64,000 bases of DNA from Corynebacterium tuberculostearicum SK141 (GTDB lineage: Bacteria > Actinomycetota > Actinomycetes > Mycobacteriales > Mycobacteriaceae): positions 28,822-92,821 of the forward strand of contig NZ_ACVP01000004.1 in assembly GCF_000175635.1 (NCBI RefSeq), given 5' to 3'. The position numbers were made by a program, and so were the translations under genes. Shown here in pieces: positions 17,156-25,620 of the stretch. Each line of letters opens with the position of its first letter. Position 1 is the stretch's first letter. The notes under the pieces were generated by a model. It had not been told where the DNA came from. It worked only from the letters and a program-made list of their open reading frames with translations, and did no database searches.

Positions 17156-18669
17156 CGCTGCACCTCCAGTTCGGCTCCGTGTGCCATGGCGATGGCATGG
17201 AGCACGGCGTAGGCCTTGTGCACCGTTTCATCGGCCTCGGCTTGCGGCACGGAATCCTTGACCACGCCGGCGCCGGCCTGCACCACTGCGGTGCCGTCCT
17301 GGACGTAGGCCGAGCGGATGACGATGCAGTTATCCATGGCTCCATCGCCGCGCAGGTATCCCACCGCCCCGCCATAGGATCCGCGGCGCTTTCCCTCCGT
17401 GCGGCGCACCAGTTCGGTGGCGCGCAGTTTGGGTGCTCCCGTAAGCGTTCCCATATTCATGCACGCACGGTAGGCATCGAGCGCATCGAAGTCTGGGTGG
17501 AGCGTCGCCGTGACGCCGGAGACCAAGTGCATCACCCGCGAGTAGCGGTCAACGTGCAGGAGTTCTGCTACCTGCCGGCTGCGGGGCACGGCCACGCGGG
17601 CAAGGTCATTGCGTGCAAGATCAACCAGCATCGTGTGTTCCGCAATCTCCTTCTGGTCTATACGCATGTCCAGCTCGTTGCGAATATCCAGTTCATGGTT
17701 GATGCTGCCATCCGGGTTGAGCCCGCGCGGACGCGTCCCCGCGATGGGATAGAGCTGGACCTGCCTATCTTTCGGCGCGAATTTGAGGTTTGATTCCGGC
17801 GAGGCGCCGAAGAGCTCATAGTCGGCACCGCGGAGGTAGAACATATAGGGCGAGGGGTTGGTCTCGCGCAGTGCCCGGTAGGTAGCCAGGGCGTTGGGGC
17901 ATTCCACGGTGAAGGCGCGCGCGGGCACTACTTGGTAGATATCACCGGCGTGAATATTGCCTTTAAGCTTGTCGACGCCCGCCCGAAACCCTGCATCATC
18001 CACATCCGCCACCGCCCGGATCTTTTCCTTTTGGGGCGCCGCGGGACGAGCGGCGGCCGGCAGTGAGGCAAGAGAATCCAACTCTTCCCGCAGGCGCCCG
18101 TCGTCGATGTCCCAGCCTTCTAGGTGCGCAGTCCCTTGCAGGTGGTCCACTGCCAGGACCGTTTGGGCTACCAAGAATTCATAGTCCGGGTAAGTGTTGG
18201 CCCCCGGTTTAACCTCGGGCAGTTCCTCGAAAGTAGCGAGGTAGTCATAAGCGAATCCGCCCCCAAGGAACGGCAATATTGGAGAGGAATAGTTGGCTTC
18301 TAATTGCAGGAACCGCAAAATATCGGCGGTAGATTCGGCAAGAAGCCGCTCCCGCTCGTCGGGCTGTGTGGACAGCGAGAACTCGAAAACCGCGGTGGTA
18401 GTTTCACGTGAAACTAGGCGATCGTGGAACCGCTCCTCCAGGGAAGGAAGGAGCGACTCCCCCGCTTCCGTGAGAGCGCGTACCTCGACCCTCTGGCCGT
18501 GGCACGTTACTTTCAGGGCCGCCTTGAGTACGGCAAGGCAATTGAGATTCTTCTTGGTCTCAATGTCCGCGCTTTCAAGAAGTAGAGAGTCGTGCGGTTG
18601 TGCGAGGGCGTCAAAGATTGCGGCTGCATCGTTGCCGTAGGAGATGTTGCGAGTGGCGGTGTATGGCAT
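17152..18669 (-). CDS. trpE: Anthranilate synthase component I
   Basis: A 505-residue chorismate-utilising enzyme. The LLES motif near residues 30-33 belongs to the tryptophan feedback site of TrpE proteins, and YPIAGTRPRG distinguishes it from PabB (PIKGT). Other conserved segments are the C-terminal LTGAPKLRA and GAVGYL. It opens the trp structural operon after the leader/attenuator. A parS site near residues 86-90 is read as VSRET. Confidence 0.96.
   Translation of the reverse strand: MPYTATRNISYGNDAAAIFDALAQPHDSLLLESADIETKKNLNCLAVLKAALKVTCHGQRVEVRALTEAGESLLPSLEERFHDRLVSRETTTAVFEFSLSTQPDERERLLAESTADILRFLQLEANYSSPILPFLGGGFAYDYLATFEELPEVKPGANTYPDYEFLVAQTVLAVDHLQGTAHLEGWDIDDGRLREELDSLASLPAAARPAAPQKEKIRAVADVDDAGFRAGVDKLKGNIHAGDIYQVVPARAFTVECPNALATYRALRETNPSPYMFYLRGADYELFGASPESNLKFAPKDRQVQLYPIAGTRPRGLNPDGSINHELDIRNELDMRIDQKEIAEHTMLVDLARNDLARVAVPRSRQVAELLHVDRYSRVMHLVSGVTATLHPDFDALDAYRACMNMGTLTGAPKLRATELVRRTEGKRRGSYGGAVGYLRGDGAMDNCIVIRSAYVQDGTAVVQAGAGVVKDSVPQAEADETVHKAYAVLHAIAMAHGAELEVQR
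18401..18414. promoter_or_regulatory. parS: parS site 6, inside trpE
   Basis: Perfect 14-mer read as LVSRETTT. Confidence 0.92.
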
Positions 18670-18745
18670 TGCAGTGCCCTTTCGATGGGTGTGGGGAACG
18701 GGGAAACGGATAATGGGCTTCCGCGAGCAGAGGCACTAAAACGCC

Positions 18746-18800
18746 AAAAGGCCCGCAGAATGCGAGCCTAAAAATGGGAGGTGGAATAAGGCCCGCGGGT
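18746..18800 (-). terminator. trp attenuator
   Basis: Reading the minus strand, GCGGGCC (18796-18790) can pair with GGCTCGC (antiterminator). Alternatively GGCTCGCA (18768-18761) pairs with TGCGGGCC (18757-18750), giving an 8-bp stem (one G-U) with a 3-nt loop followed by four T: the terminator. The two copies of GCGGGCC compete for the same partner, the classic attenuation layout. It lies between trpL and trpE. Confidence 0.85.
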
Positions 18801-18838
18801 TACGCGCGCCACCACCAAGCAGTAGTCATCTTCTTCAT
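18800..18838 (-). CDS. trpL: trp operon leader peptide
   Basis: A 12-residue peptide MKKMTTAWWWRA encoded just upstream of the attenuator. Three consecutive Trp codons make ribosome stalling sensitive to charged tRNA-Trp. The ATG has no Shine-Dalgarno sequence; TAGTAT lies 7 nt upstream, so the leader mRNA is probably leaderless. Confidence 0.9.
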   Translation of the reverse strand: MKKMTTAWWWRA

Positions 18839-18845
18839 ATCGGTC

Positions 18846-18851
18846 ATACTA
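18846..18851 (-). promoter_or_regulatory. trp operon promoter -10
   Basis: TAGTAT on the minus strand ends 7 nt before the trpL ATG. No clear -35; TTCCAA occurs roughly 17 nt upstream. Confidence 0.5.
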
Positions 18852-18997
18852 ACCTACATTTCTATAGCTTGGAAGATAATCGTTAAAAATATTCGCCCAC
18901 TCTCCTGTGCTGCCGTGCCTGGCGCAAAACCAAGAAGACCGGCTATCGATTCGCGGTACTGTGGGGTGCATTCACGCAATGGAGAAAGGTGATGAAT

Positions 18998-20473
18998 ATG
19001 AGCATCGACCAGAAGGAACTACTAGCGAAGGTCCCCACTCAGCTTTTGATTGGCGGGCAGTGGCGCGAGGCGTCTTCCGGCGAGACTTTTGACGTAGAAA
19101 ATCCGGCGACGGGCGCGACCATCGCCACGCTGTCTTCCGCTAATTCTGACGATGCGGTGGCTGCCCTTGATGCTGCCTGTGCGGTCCAAGATGAGTGGGC
19201 GCGCACCACCCCGCGCGAGCGCGCCGATATTCTCCGCCGCGCCTTTGAATTGGTACACGAGCGCGCCGATGAGTTCGCCACCCTGATGACCCTTGAAATG
19301 GGAAAGCCCTTTGCCGAGTCGCAAGGTGAGGTCACCTATGGCGCGGAATATTTGCGGTGGTTTAGTGAGGAAGCCACGCGTGATTACGGCCGCTACTCCC
19401 CTGTCCCGGAAGGCACCTTGCGCATGGTTACCCGCCGCAAGCCCGTGGGTCCGTGCCTGTTGATCACTCCGTGGAACTTCCCCCTCGCCATGGCCACCCG
19501 AAAGGTTGCCCCGGCCGTTGCCGCGGGCTGCACCATGGTCCTGAAGCCGGCCAAGCTGACGCCGCTCACCGCGCAGTACTTCGCGCAGACCATGCTCGAT
19601 GCCGGCCTGCCGCAGGGCGTGCTCAATGTTGTCTCCGGCAGCTCCGCTTCGGCCATTTCGGAGCCCTTGCTTGCCGACGCCCGCTTGCGCAAGCTCTCCT
19701 TCACCGGTTCTACCCCAGTGGGCAAAACCCTTCTAAAGGGTGCCGCGGACAATGTCTTGCGCACCTCCATGGAGCTAGGCGGTAATGCACCGTTCATTGT
19801 TTTCGAGGACGCGGATATCGACCAAGCGGTTGCGGGAGCCATGGGCGCGAAGATGCGCAATATTGGCGAGGCTTGCACAGCGGCTAATCGCTTCGTGGTG
19901 CACGAGTCCGTGGCGGAGGAGTTTACGCAGAAGCTGGCAACAGAGTTTGAGAAGCTCGTCGTCGGCAATGGCATGGACGAAGGTGTGACGTGTGGTCCGC
20001 TGATTGAGGCTAAGGCACTCGACAATATCGCAGCCCTGGTTGAGGATGCGGTGGACAAGGGCGCGACCGTTGTCACCGGCGGCTCTCGCGGCGAGGGCGC
20101 GGGCCACTTCTATGCGCCCACAATCCTGAGCAATGTTTCACGTGAAACTCGCGTGGCTCAGGAAGAAATTTTTGGACCGGTTGCTCCTATCCTTACCTTT
20201 AAGGATGAATCGGAAGCGCTAGAGATTGCAAACGATACGGAGTACGGACTTGCCTCCTATGTATATACGGAGGATTCCGATCGCCTCTGGCGCGTTGCCG
20301 ACGGCCTCGAGTTTGGCTTGATGGGATTCAATGCCGGCGTCATTTCCAATGCCGCTGCCCCATTCGGTGGAGTCAAGCAATCTGGTTTAGGACGCGAAGG
20401 CGGCGCCGAAGGTATTGAGGAATATACCTCGGTGCAGTACTTGGGTATCCGTGATCCTTATGCCGGTGCCTAG
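18998..20473 (+). CDS. gabD: NAD(P)-dependent succinate-semialdehyde dehydrogenase family protein
   Basis: A 491-residue aldehyde dehydrogenase. The general-base Glu lies in MELGGNAPFIVF, the catalytic Cys in NIGEACTAANRF, and the Rossmann segment in SFTGSTPVGKTL. The overall similarity is to GabD-type succinate-semialdehyde dehydrogenases, but substrate is inferred. GGAGAAAGG ends 8 nt before the ATG at 18998; ATG 18992 and GTG 18989 are alternatives too close to the ribosome binding site. No gabT is adjacent. A parS site near residue 380 is read as VSRET. Confidence 0.88.
   Translation: MSIDQKELLAKVPTQLLIGGQWREASSGETFDVENPATGATIATLSSANSDDAVAALDAACAVQDEWARTTPRERADILRRAFELVHERADEFATLMTLEMGKPFAESQGEVTYGAEYLRWFSEEATRDYGRYSPVPEGTLRMVTRRKPVGPCLLITPWNFPLAMATRKVAPAVAAGCTMVLKPAKLTPLTAQYFAQTMLDAGLPQGVLNVVSGSSASAISEPLLADARLRKLSFTGSTPVGKTLLKGAADNVLRTSMELGGNAPFIVFEDADIDQAVAGAMGAKMRNIGEACTAANRFVVHESVAEEFTQKLATEFEKLVVGNGMDEGVTCGPLIEAKALDNIAALVEDAVDKGATVVTGGSRGEGAGHFYAPTILSNVSRETRVAQEEIFGPVAPILTFKDESEALEIANDTEYGLASYVYTEDSDRLWRVADGLEFGLMGFNAGVISNAAAPFGGVKQSGLGREGGAEGIEEYTSVQYLGIRDPYAGA
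20135..20148. promoter_or_regulatory. parS: parS site 7, inside the aldehyde dehydrogenase gene
   Basis: Perfect 14-mer, 16-mer TGTTTCACGTGAAACT, read as NVSRETRV. Confidence 0.92.
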
Positions 20474-20477
20474 AGAT

Positions 20478-20620
20478 TTGAGCGCTTAACAAAGCGGGGG
20501 AACCAGCCGGGTCTCCTTTTCGCGACCCGGCTCAAGTTACGGCGATTGCCGGTAGCCATCTGCACGAGGGCGGCGTCGATAAGAGTCTGGAAAGCTTTTC
20601 AATTAACTTTTGCAGGCTGC
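20478..20620 (+). ncRNA. Possible c-di-AMP (ydaO/yuaA) riboswitch upstream of MFS gene
   Basis: The gap after gabD begins with CGCTTAACAAAGCG and GGGGGAACC (20496-20504), then a 9-bp hairpin AGCCGGGTC / GACCCGGCT (20505-20532). It ends with ATTAACTTTTGCAGGC (20602-20617). The 5' GGGGGAACC and the 3' CUAACnnnGnAGGC-like elements recall the ydaO class. The 3' element is imperfect. Promoter-like TATAGT (20627) and TATAAT (20642) lie downstream, so this could be a relic or a chance match. The hairpin could also terminate gabD. Confidence 0.4.
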
Positions 20621-20735
20621 GGGGCGTATAGTGCCTCTCCGTATAATTCAATTTCTATTTCCTTCGTCTGCGATGCGCGGCCTTATGGCCAGCGCGTGGA
20701 GAAGGAATTTTCTTTTTGTTATTTGGAGTGAGTAT

Positions 20736-21947
20736 ATGACGTCTACAGAATCTGCAGCGGCTAAGCCGCCGCTGATTACGCCTACGTTTGTCCTCGCGTG
20801 GGTGGCTAATTTTTGTCAGTTCTTGGTCTTTTACCTGTTCGTAACCACCATGGCCCTCTACGCGGTAGAGAGTTTCGGGGCATCGGATACCGTGGGCGGT
20901 TTCGCCTCCAGTGCCTTTGTTCTGGGCGCGACGTGCATGCGCGTGTTCTCCGGCTGGATCGTGGACCGCGTGGGCCACAAGAAGGCGGCCTTGACCTCCC
21001 TGGCCTTCGTCACACTTGTAGCTGTGGCGTACTTTTTTGCGCATAATGTTGCGGTCTTGATTATCGTGCGAATGGTGCACGGCGCGGCCTATGCCTTGAC
21101 CTCCACCGCACTTATGGCGGTGGCGCAGTCCGTTATCCCACACGAACGCCGTGCGGAAGGCACCGGATACTTCGCCCTGGGCACTACCCTGGCAACCGCG
21201 TTTGGTCCAGCTATCGGCCTGTTATTGGCTAATAACATCGGCTACACCACGCTTTTTGCTGTCGCCCTTGGTGCAAATATTGTTTCCCTGATCCTGGCCT
21301 TGGTGCTGCGCTATCCGGCCGAGGTTTCCTCCGAAAAGCCGGCCTTTAGTCTGCGCAATGCCGTGCATCCCAATGTGGTTCCTATCGGTCTATTCATGCT
21401 CCTAGTCGGCATCGCCTACTCCGGCGTGGTGACCTACCTCAACGCCTACGCCCGCAAGGAAGACCTGGCCACCGGCGCAGGGCTCTTCTTTATCGGCTAT
21501 GCGGTCACGATGCTCATCATGCGCTTCTTCTTGGGCCGTATCCAGGACCATAAGGGTGATAATGCCGTAATGTACCTCGGCTTGGCCGCCTTTGTCGTGG
21601 CCCTGCTGATCATGGGCTTCCCCACCAATGACGTCATGCTGGTAGTCGCGGGCGCCTGCACCGGCTTGGGTTTCGGCACCCTCAGCCCCGCCTGCCAAGC
21701 CATCTCCGTGCGCTCGGTGTCTGCCGCGCAGTTGGGCGCCGGTATCTCCACCATGTTCCTGCTCATGGACCTCGGCATTGGCCTGGCCCCGTTCGGCCTG
21801 GGCCCCATTGTCGGGGCAACGGGCTTTGACACGATGTATCTCATTCTCGCGAGTCTCGTGGTCATCGCCGCTATCTACTACTTCTTCGTGCACGGCCGCT
21901 TCCCTAAGGCGAAGGGGCACCATCTGAGCTTTGAAGCGGGCAAGTAA
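20736..21947 (+). CDS. MFS transporter
   Basis: A 403-residue major facilitator with about 12 helices. The loop 2-3 signature GWIVDRVGHKKAAL near residues 72-85 is clear. It resembles drug/metabolite efflux MFS proteins of the AraJ/SetA-like kind, but the substrate is unknown. ATG at 20736 is chosen because GGAG lies about 8 nt upstream; the longer in-frame reading is unlike an MFS N-terminus. It is followed by a strong terminator. The 260-nt 5' region suggests riboregulation or a long leader. Confidence 0.87.
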   Translation: MTSTESAAAKPPLITPTFVLAWVANFCQFLVFYLFVTTMALYAVESFGASDTVGGFASSAFVLGATCMRVFSGWIVDRVGHKKAALTSLAFVTLVAVAYFFAHNVAVLIIVRMVHGAAYALTSTALMAVAQSVIPHERRAEGTGYFALGTTLATAFGPAIGLLLANNIGYTTLFAVALGANIVSLILALVLRYPAEVSSEKPAFSLRNAVHPNVVPIGLFMLLVGIAYSGVVTYLNAYARKEDLATGAGLFFIGYAVTMLIMRFFLGRIQDHKGDNAVMYLGLAAFVVALLIMGFPTNDVMLVVAGACTGLGFGTLSPACQAISVRSVSAAQLGAGISTMFLLMDLGIGLAPFGLGPIVGATGFDTMYLILASLVVIAAIYYFFVHGRFPKAKGHHLSFEAGK

Positions 21948-21983
21948 CACAGCCACTGCCCCTCCTTCGCACTCAGCATGAAG

Positions 21984-22018
21984 AGCACGCCAGCGCTTAG
22001 CGCTGGCGTGCTTTTGTT
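21984..22018 (+). terminator. Rho-independent terminator of MFS gene
   Basis: A perfect 13-bp stem AGCACGCCAGCGC / GCGCTGGCGTGCT with a TTA loop, followed by TTTGTTTT, 36 nt after the MFS stop. Confidence 0.9.
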
Positions 22019-22241
22019 TTGCGCGCACTCCGGGCAAGAAGAGCGTGCTGGCCTCGCCGGTAAGCTAAAGGCGCTGACACCGCCTGTGGTTCCGGAAGTA
22101 GAGTATGCGTCGACATCCGCTGCGCACGGATGTGCTGATTAACGGTCCCATTCCCCTATTGGATGTTTGGGCTCATCGAGTGCGGGTGCGACAACGGGAC
22201 ATTGATGAGCTCGACATAGCGGGCTAAGAGCGCTTGTGTAA
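22019..22241. other. Gene-poor gap between MFS terminator and MOSC gene
   Basis: About 220 bases. It contains one short plus-strand frame (22105-22227, 40 codons) without a ribosome binding site and no other recognisable element. Confidence 0.4.
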
Positions 22242-22874
22242 CTAGGTGCGAAGCGAGTTCTGTTGGTGGGTGGGCAGGCAGCCAGCATCGATAACGCGCC
22301 TGGCAAGGGCGCGGTCGCCCATCTTGGCGGCAAAGGCCATGCGCATGGTGATGCCGTGGCTGGGTGGGGTATCCAGCTCAATGGCGTCGCCGGGGCGAAT
22401 GCGGCCGGGGGAAATGATGCGCAGGTAGGTGCCGCAGTCGCCACGCGCGGTCCAGCGCTTGAGCCAGCCGCGCTCCCCTAGCCAGCCGGCGAAGGTGGCA
22501 CACGGTTGGCGGGGCACGGATACCTCAAGCACGGCGGTGCCAATGCACACGCGCTGATTGATGAGCAGAGCAGACAGATCGATGCCCTGCGTGGTGAGAT
22601 TTTCGCCAAAGCCGCCGGAGGCCAGCGGGCGGGAAAGTTCAGATTGCCAGTAATCCAGTTCCTCGCGGGAGTAAGCGTAGACGGCCTTATCGTTGCCGCC
22701 GTGATGTTGGGTGTCACCAATTATATCGCCGCGCACGCCGGACCCATCGCCGTAATGGGGTCCGGGCGCTGCCAGATCGATAAAGTCCTGCGGCTGCTTG
22801 TCGATGCCCGAGAACTCATGCCGCCCGCTCGGGTCCGGCCGGCGGACGGCGACATTGGTAGAGATGACCTGCAT
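22242..22874 (-). CDS. MOSC domain-containing protein
   Basis: A 210-residue YiiM-type MOSC protein. Segments KAVYAYSREELDYW, FGENLTTQGID, RQPCATFAGWL (the conserved MOSC Cys) and GTYLRI are typical. MOSC proteins handle molybdenum cofactor sulfur or reduce N-hydroxylated substrates such as 6-N-hydroxylaminopurine. TAGGGT ends 7 nt before the ATG at 22874; the longer in-frame reading overlaps the next gene and is rejected. Confidence 0.88.
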   Translation of the reverse strand: MQVISTNVAVRRPDPSGRHEFSGIDKQPQDFIDLAAPGPHYGDGSGVRGDIIGDTQHHGGNDKAVYAYSREELDYWQSELSRPLASGGFGENLTTQGIDLSALLINQRVCIGTAVLEVSVPRQPCATFAGWLGERGWLKRWTARGDCGTYLRIISPGRIRPGDAIELDTPPSHGITMRMAFAAKMGDRALARRVIDAGCLPTHQQNSLRT

Positions 22875-22881
22875 GCCTGCC

Positions 22882-22887
22882 ACCCTA
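22882..22887 (-). promoter_or_regulatory. Leaderless -10 element of the MOSC gene
   Basis: TAGGGT on the minus strand ends 7 nt before the ATG at 22874, overlapping the stop region of the upstream 857-codon gene. Confidence 0.5.
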
Positions 22888-25458
22888 GCTGAGCGTGAGC
22901 GCCTCCGCGGTGAGAATATCGCGGTAGAACAGCTGCGGGGCGAGGGAGACGGCCTCGGCGAGCTGTGGGAGGGCGTCGTCAAGCGTGGCGGCGAAAGCAG
23001 GGTCCGCCAGCTTGCCATTGGCCACGCCGCGCGCCGTGATGGCAAAGACATAGGAAATAAACGGCATCCAGGCGGAATCGCCGAGCTCCGAATTGCCATC
23101 GCCAAAGGCGTCCAGCGCGAGCAGGGTATGCAGGACGGACTTATCGACGCCCAGCTGTTGCAGCGTTACCCGCAGCTGCATTGCGGTGCTACGCAGGTTG
23201 GAAATGGTGCCCAAGCGGGTGAGCGCAAGGTCATTGGCAAAGCACTCGCGCAGTGCGGCGATGCGGTGGGCATCATCGCAGAGCTGGTCGCTGTCCGTTG
23301 CTGGCGTAGGTGCCTCGCCCGTGGCGCTCATCAACAGCATGGGGCGGGTGACATCGTCGACGCCGGTGGACGGCACGCGCGCGAGGGAGGCGGAGCCGTG
23401 GGCTTCGACGTAGTCCTGGGCGGCGTCGGCAAGCGCGGCCAACAGCGAGGAAGGCTCGCCGGCCGGCTCCTCGCGGCGGAAGGTGCGGGAGACCAGGCCG
23501 GTGCGGACAAAGGCGCGCATGCGCTGCCCCGGCTCAAAGTCCGCGGCCATAAGGGCATCCATGCTGGCGCGCGGATCGGCCTCAATCTCCTTGATGATTC
23601 CCTCGAAGGTTTCCTTGGCCTTGGGCGCGAGGCGGCGCATGGCCGCGTAGGTAGGCCACAGGCCCTCGGTGTTTTCGGTTTCACCGTCGTGGAAGATGAT
23701 GAGTGCGCTCGCCGGCGGGTACTGCGGCGCGGCCAAGTCGCTGGCCGGCTCATCCTCGCGGAAGTCCACGATGAGGTGGCCGGCGTCCAGCAGCTCCTCG
23801 GGCAGCTCAAAGCCTTCCTCAGTGGGCTCCAGCGGCAGCGGCTCACCTGCAGGATTGCCCAGCGGCCACGCCCAAGCCAATAGCTCTACCTCTTCCTCGT
23901 GTGCCTGCTCGGGGATGAGGATGCCGTCCTCAATGGTTGCGCGGGCGACCAACGGTGCCTTGCGCACGGTGGCGATGGCGGCATAAATGAGGTCGCTGGC
24001 CGCGGTGGCCTCATATTCCATGACGCGACGCTCAAAGCTGCGCTTTTGGTGCGCTGCGCGCTCCTTTTCCGGCAGTCCTTCGAGGTATTCCTCATAGGAC
24101 AACGTGGACCACAGGAGGTAGAGCTCCAGCGAGGTCTTCTTCGTCAGCGCCGACTTCAGCGCGCGGTTTGGTACGGACAGGCTGGTGGCCGCTTCCGTCG
24201 AGCCATTGGCGGTGACCAGGTCCCTAATCTTCTGGTTCTTGTCAATGACCACGAACTTTGCCAGCGGCAGTGGCTCCGGTGAGTGGATGGTAAAAAGTGC
24301 ATCCGCATCGAGCTGGTCCGCCAGGATGACCTGCTTATCCAGGTAATCCACGGGCTCGGCCGCGGTGCGCTTCACGCGAGTACGAATCGTCGCCGGTTCC
24401 ACCTGGAAGGTCAGCTCATAGCCGGCCTCACTGCCGACGGTCTCCTCGCGCACGCTTTCGTCCTCGCCAAAGACGCGCTGGCCCTTTTCCATCTGGATAG
24501 CCTTGCCCGGCGCAGAAGCCAAGGCATAGCTAAACGGCGAAAGGTTGCCCAGGGCATCGATAAAGCGGAAGTTGGTGCCGCGCGGGCCCTCGTTCTTGGC
24601 ACGCATGTGCAGCGACTCCGCAAAATTGAGGTACTGGATATCCACCAGTTCCTCGTCCTTGTACAGGGTGAAGCGGTAGCGGCCTACCCAGGGATCCTCG
24701 AAGGCGTCTGCGGGAAGCACCTCGTGAATACCCTCCGGCAGCTCGTCCTCCAGCACGGCCTCCTCTTCCCCACCAATGGGGACATAGGCCAGCTCCATGC
24801 TGAGTTCCGTATTGGCGATGACCCGCGGGGACTGGGTATAGACCAGTTCGCCATCGAGGCCATGGGCATTGGGTAGCGTCTTGACGGCCATGTCCCAGGC
24901 AAAATCAGGGCTGCCGGACACCTTGATGGTCGCGGATTCTTGGCGCGGAACCTCCACGGTGAAAGACTGGCTGACCTCTATTGGGGTGATGGTCCAGCCC
25001 TCCCATGCGCCGTGGGGACGGGACTCGCCGACCTTGGCCTTGGCCAGCTCCGTGCCGGCCGGGGCGATAAAGGTATAAGAACCCTTAGCCACCGCGGTGG
25101 TGGTATCGATTGGGCGATGGGTGGAATCCAGCAGCAGGCCGCCATTGGCCACGCCGGCAAATTCCACGGTGTGCTCCTCAAAGGAGACGCTGAGGTGGCT
25201 AAAGGCACGCGGCATGCTGATCCACAAGCCGGGCTCCTCGCCTTCCACGTAGTAGAACTTGCGGGTGTCCTCGCTGCCGTCGAGCAGCTGTGCGGTCACG
25301 GTCCACTGGGGATCTTCTGGCTCATAACCTGCGGTTACGGCCGGTAGGTACAGCTCCAATGTGTCGGTAGCTGGAGAGAGGCGCAGGTGCGGGATCCCCT
25401 GAAATACCGCTGCGTCTGCAAAAGATGAAAGCTGGCTGCGAAACTTCTCCTGGCTCAT
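22885..25458 (-). CDS. Large protein of unknown function, 857 aa
   Basis: A soluble, acidic 857-residue protein with no signal peptide or membrane helix, so presumably cytoplasmic. The first 400 residues look beta-rich, built of alternating short hydrophobic strands like consecutive beta-sandwich modules. The second half is more helical, with a charged segment near residues 460-490 ([20 protein letters not shown]). A segment [20 protein letters not shown] near residue 295 is distinctive. I recognise no catalytic motif (no Walker, protease, nuclease or methylase signature). TAGGCT ends 7 nt before the ATG. Divergent from leuS. Codon usage matches the neighbours, arguing for a resident gene. 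Confidence 0.85.
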   Translation of the reverse strand: MSQEKFRSQLSSFADAAVFQGIPHLRLSPATDTLELYLPAVTAGYEPEDPQWTVTAQLLDGSEDTRKFYYVEGEEPGLWISMPRAFSHLSVSFEEHTVEFAGVANGGLLLDSTHRPIDTTTAVAKGSYTFIAPAGTELAKAKVGESRPHGAWEGWTITPIEVSQSFTVEVPRQESATIKVSGSPDFAWDMAVKTLPNAHGLDGELVYTQSPRVIANTELSMELAYVPIGGEEEAVLEDELPEGIHEVLPADAFEDPWVGRYRFTLYKDEELVDIQYLNFAESLHMRAKNEGPRGTNFRFIDALGNLSPFSYALASAPGKAIQMEKGQRVFGEDESVREETVGSEAGYELTFQVEPATIRTRVKRTAAEPVDYLDKQVILADQLDADALFTIHSPEPLPLAKFVVIDKNQKIRDLVTANGSTEAATSLSVPNRALKSALTKKTSLELYLLWSTLSYEEYLEGLPEKERAAHQKRSFERRVMEYEATAASDLIYAAIATVRKAPLVARATIEDGILIPEQAHEEEVELLAWAWPLGNPAGEPLPLEPTEEGFELPEELLDAGHLIVDFREDEPASDLAAPQYPPASALIIFHDGETENTEGLWPTYAAMRRLAPKAKETFEGIIKEIEADPRASMDALMAADFEPGQRMRAFVRTGLVSRTFRREEPAGEPSSLLAALADAAQDYVEAHGSASLARVPSTGVDDVTRPMLLMSATGEAPTPATDSDQLCDDAHRIAALRECFANDLALTRLGTISNLRSTAMQLRVTLQQLGVDKSVLHTLLALDAFGDGNSELGDSAWMPFISYVFAITARGVANGKLADPAFAATLDDALPQLAEAVSLAPQLFYRDILTAEALTLS

Positions 25459-25465
25459 TTACCCC

Positions 25466-25471
25466 AGCCTA
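25466..25471 (-). promoter_or_regulatory. Leaderless -10 element of the 857-aa protein
   Basis: TAGGCT on the minus strand ends 7 nt before the ATG at 25458. Confidence 0.5.
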
Positions 25472-25606
25472 GATCATTTTCATGCAGATCTGCATTTTGG
25501 CTGCGAGCGGCGGAAATGACGCGAAAACCGGGGGCGATCACGGCGAGGATTTTGGGTGTGCGTGCCGGAAAGCATAGCGAACTACCCCGCGCCGGGATGT
25601 GGCTAT

Positions 25607-25612
25607 TACACT
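25607..25612 (+). promoter_or_regulatory. Leaderless -10 element of leuS
   Basis: TACACT ends 8 nt before the ATG at 25621; no ribosome binding site is seen. Confidence 0.55.
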
Positions 25613-25620
25613 GTGTGATT

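Noticed and set aside
22105..22227. 40-codon plus-strand ORF
   Set aside because: No ribosome binding site or convincing -10; too short to distinguish from chance.
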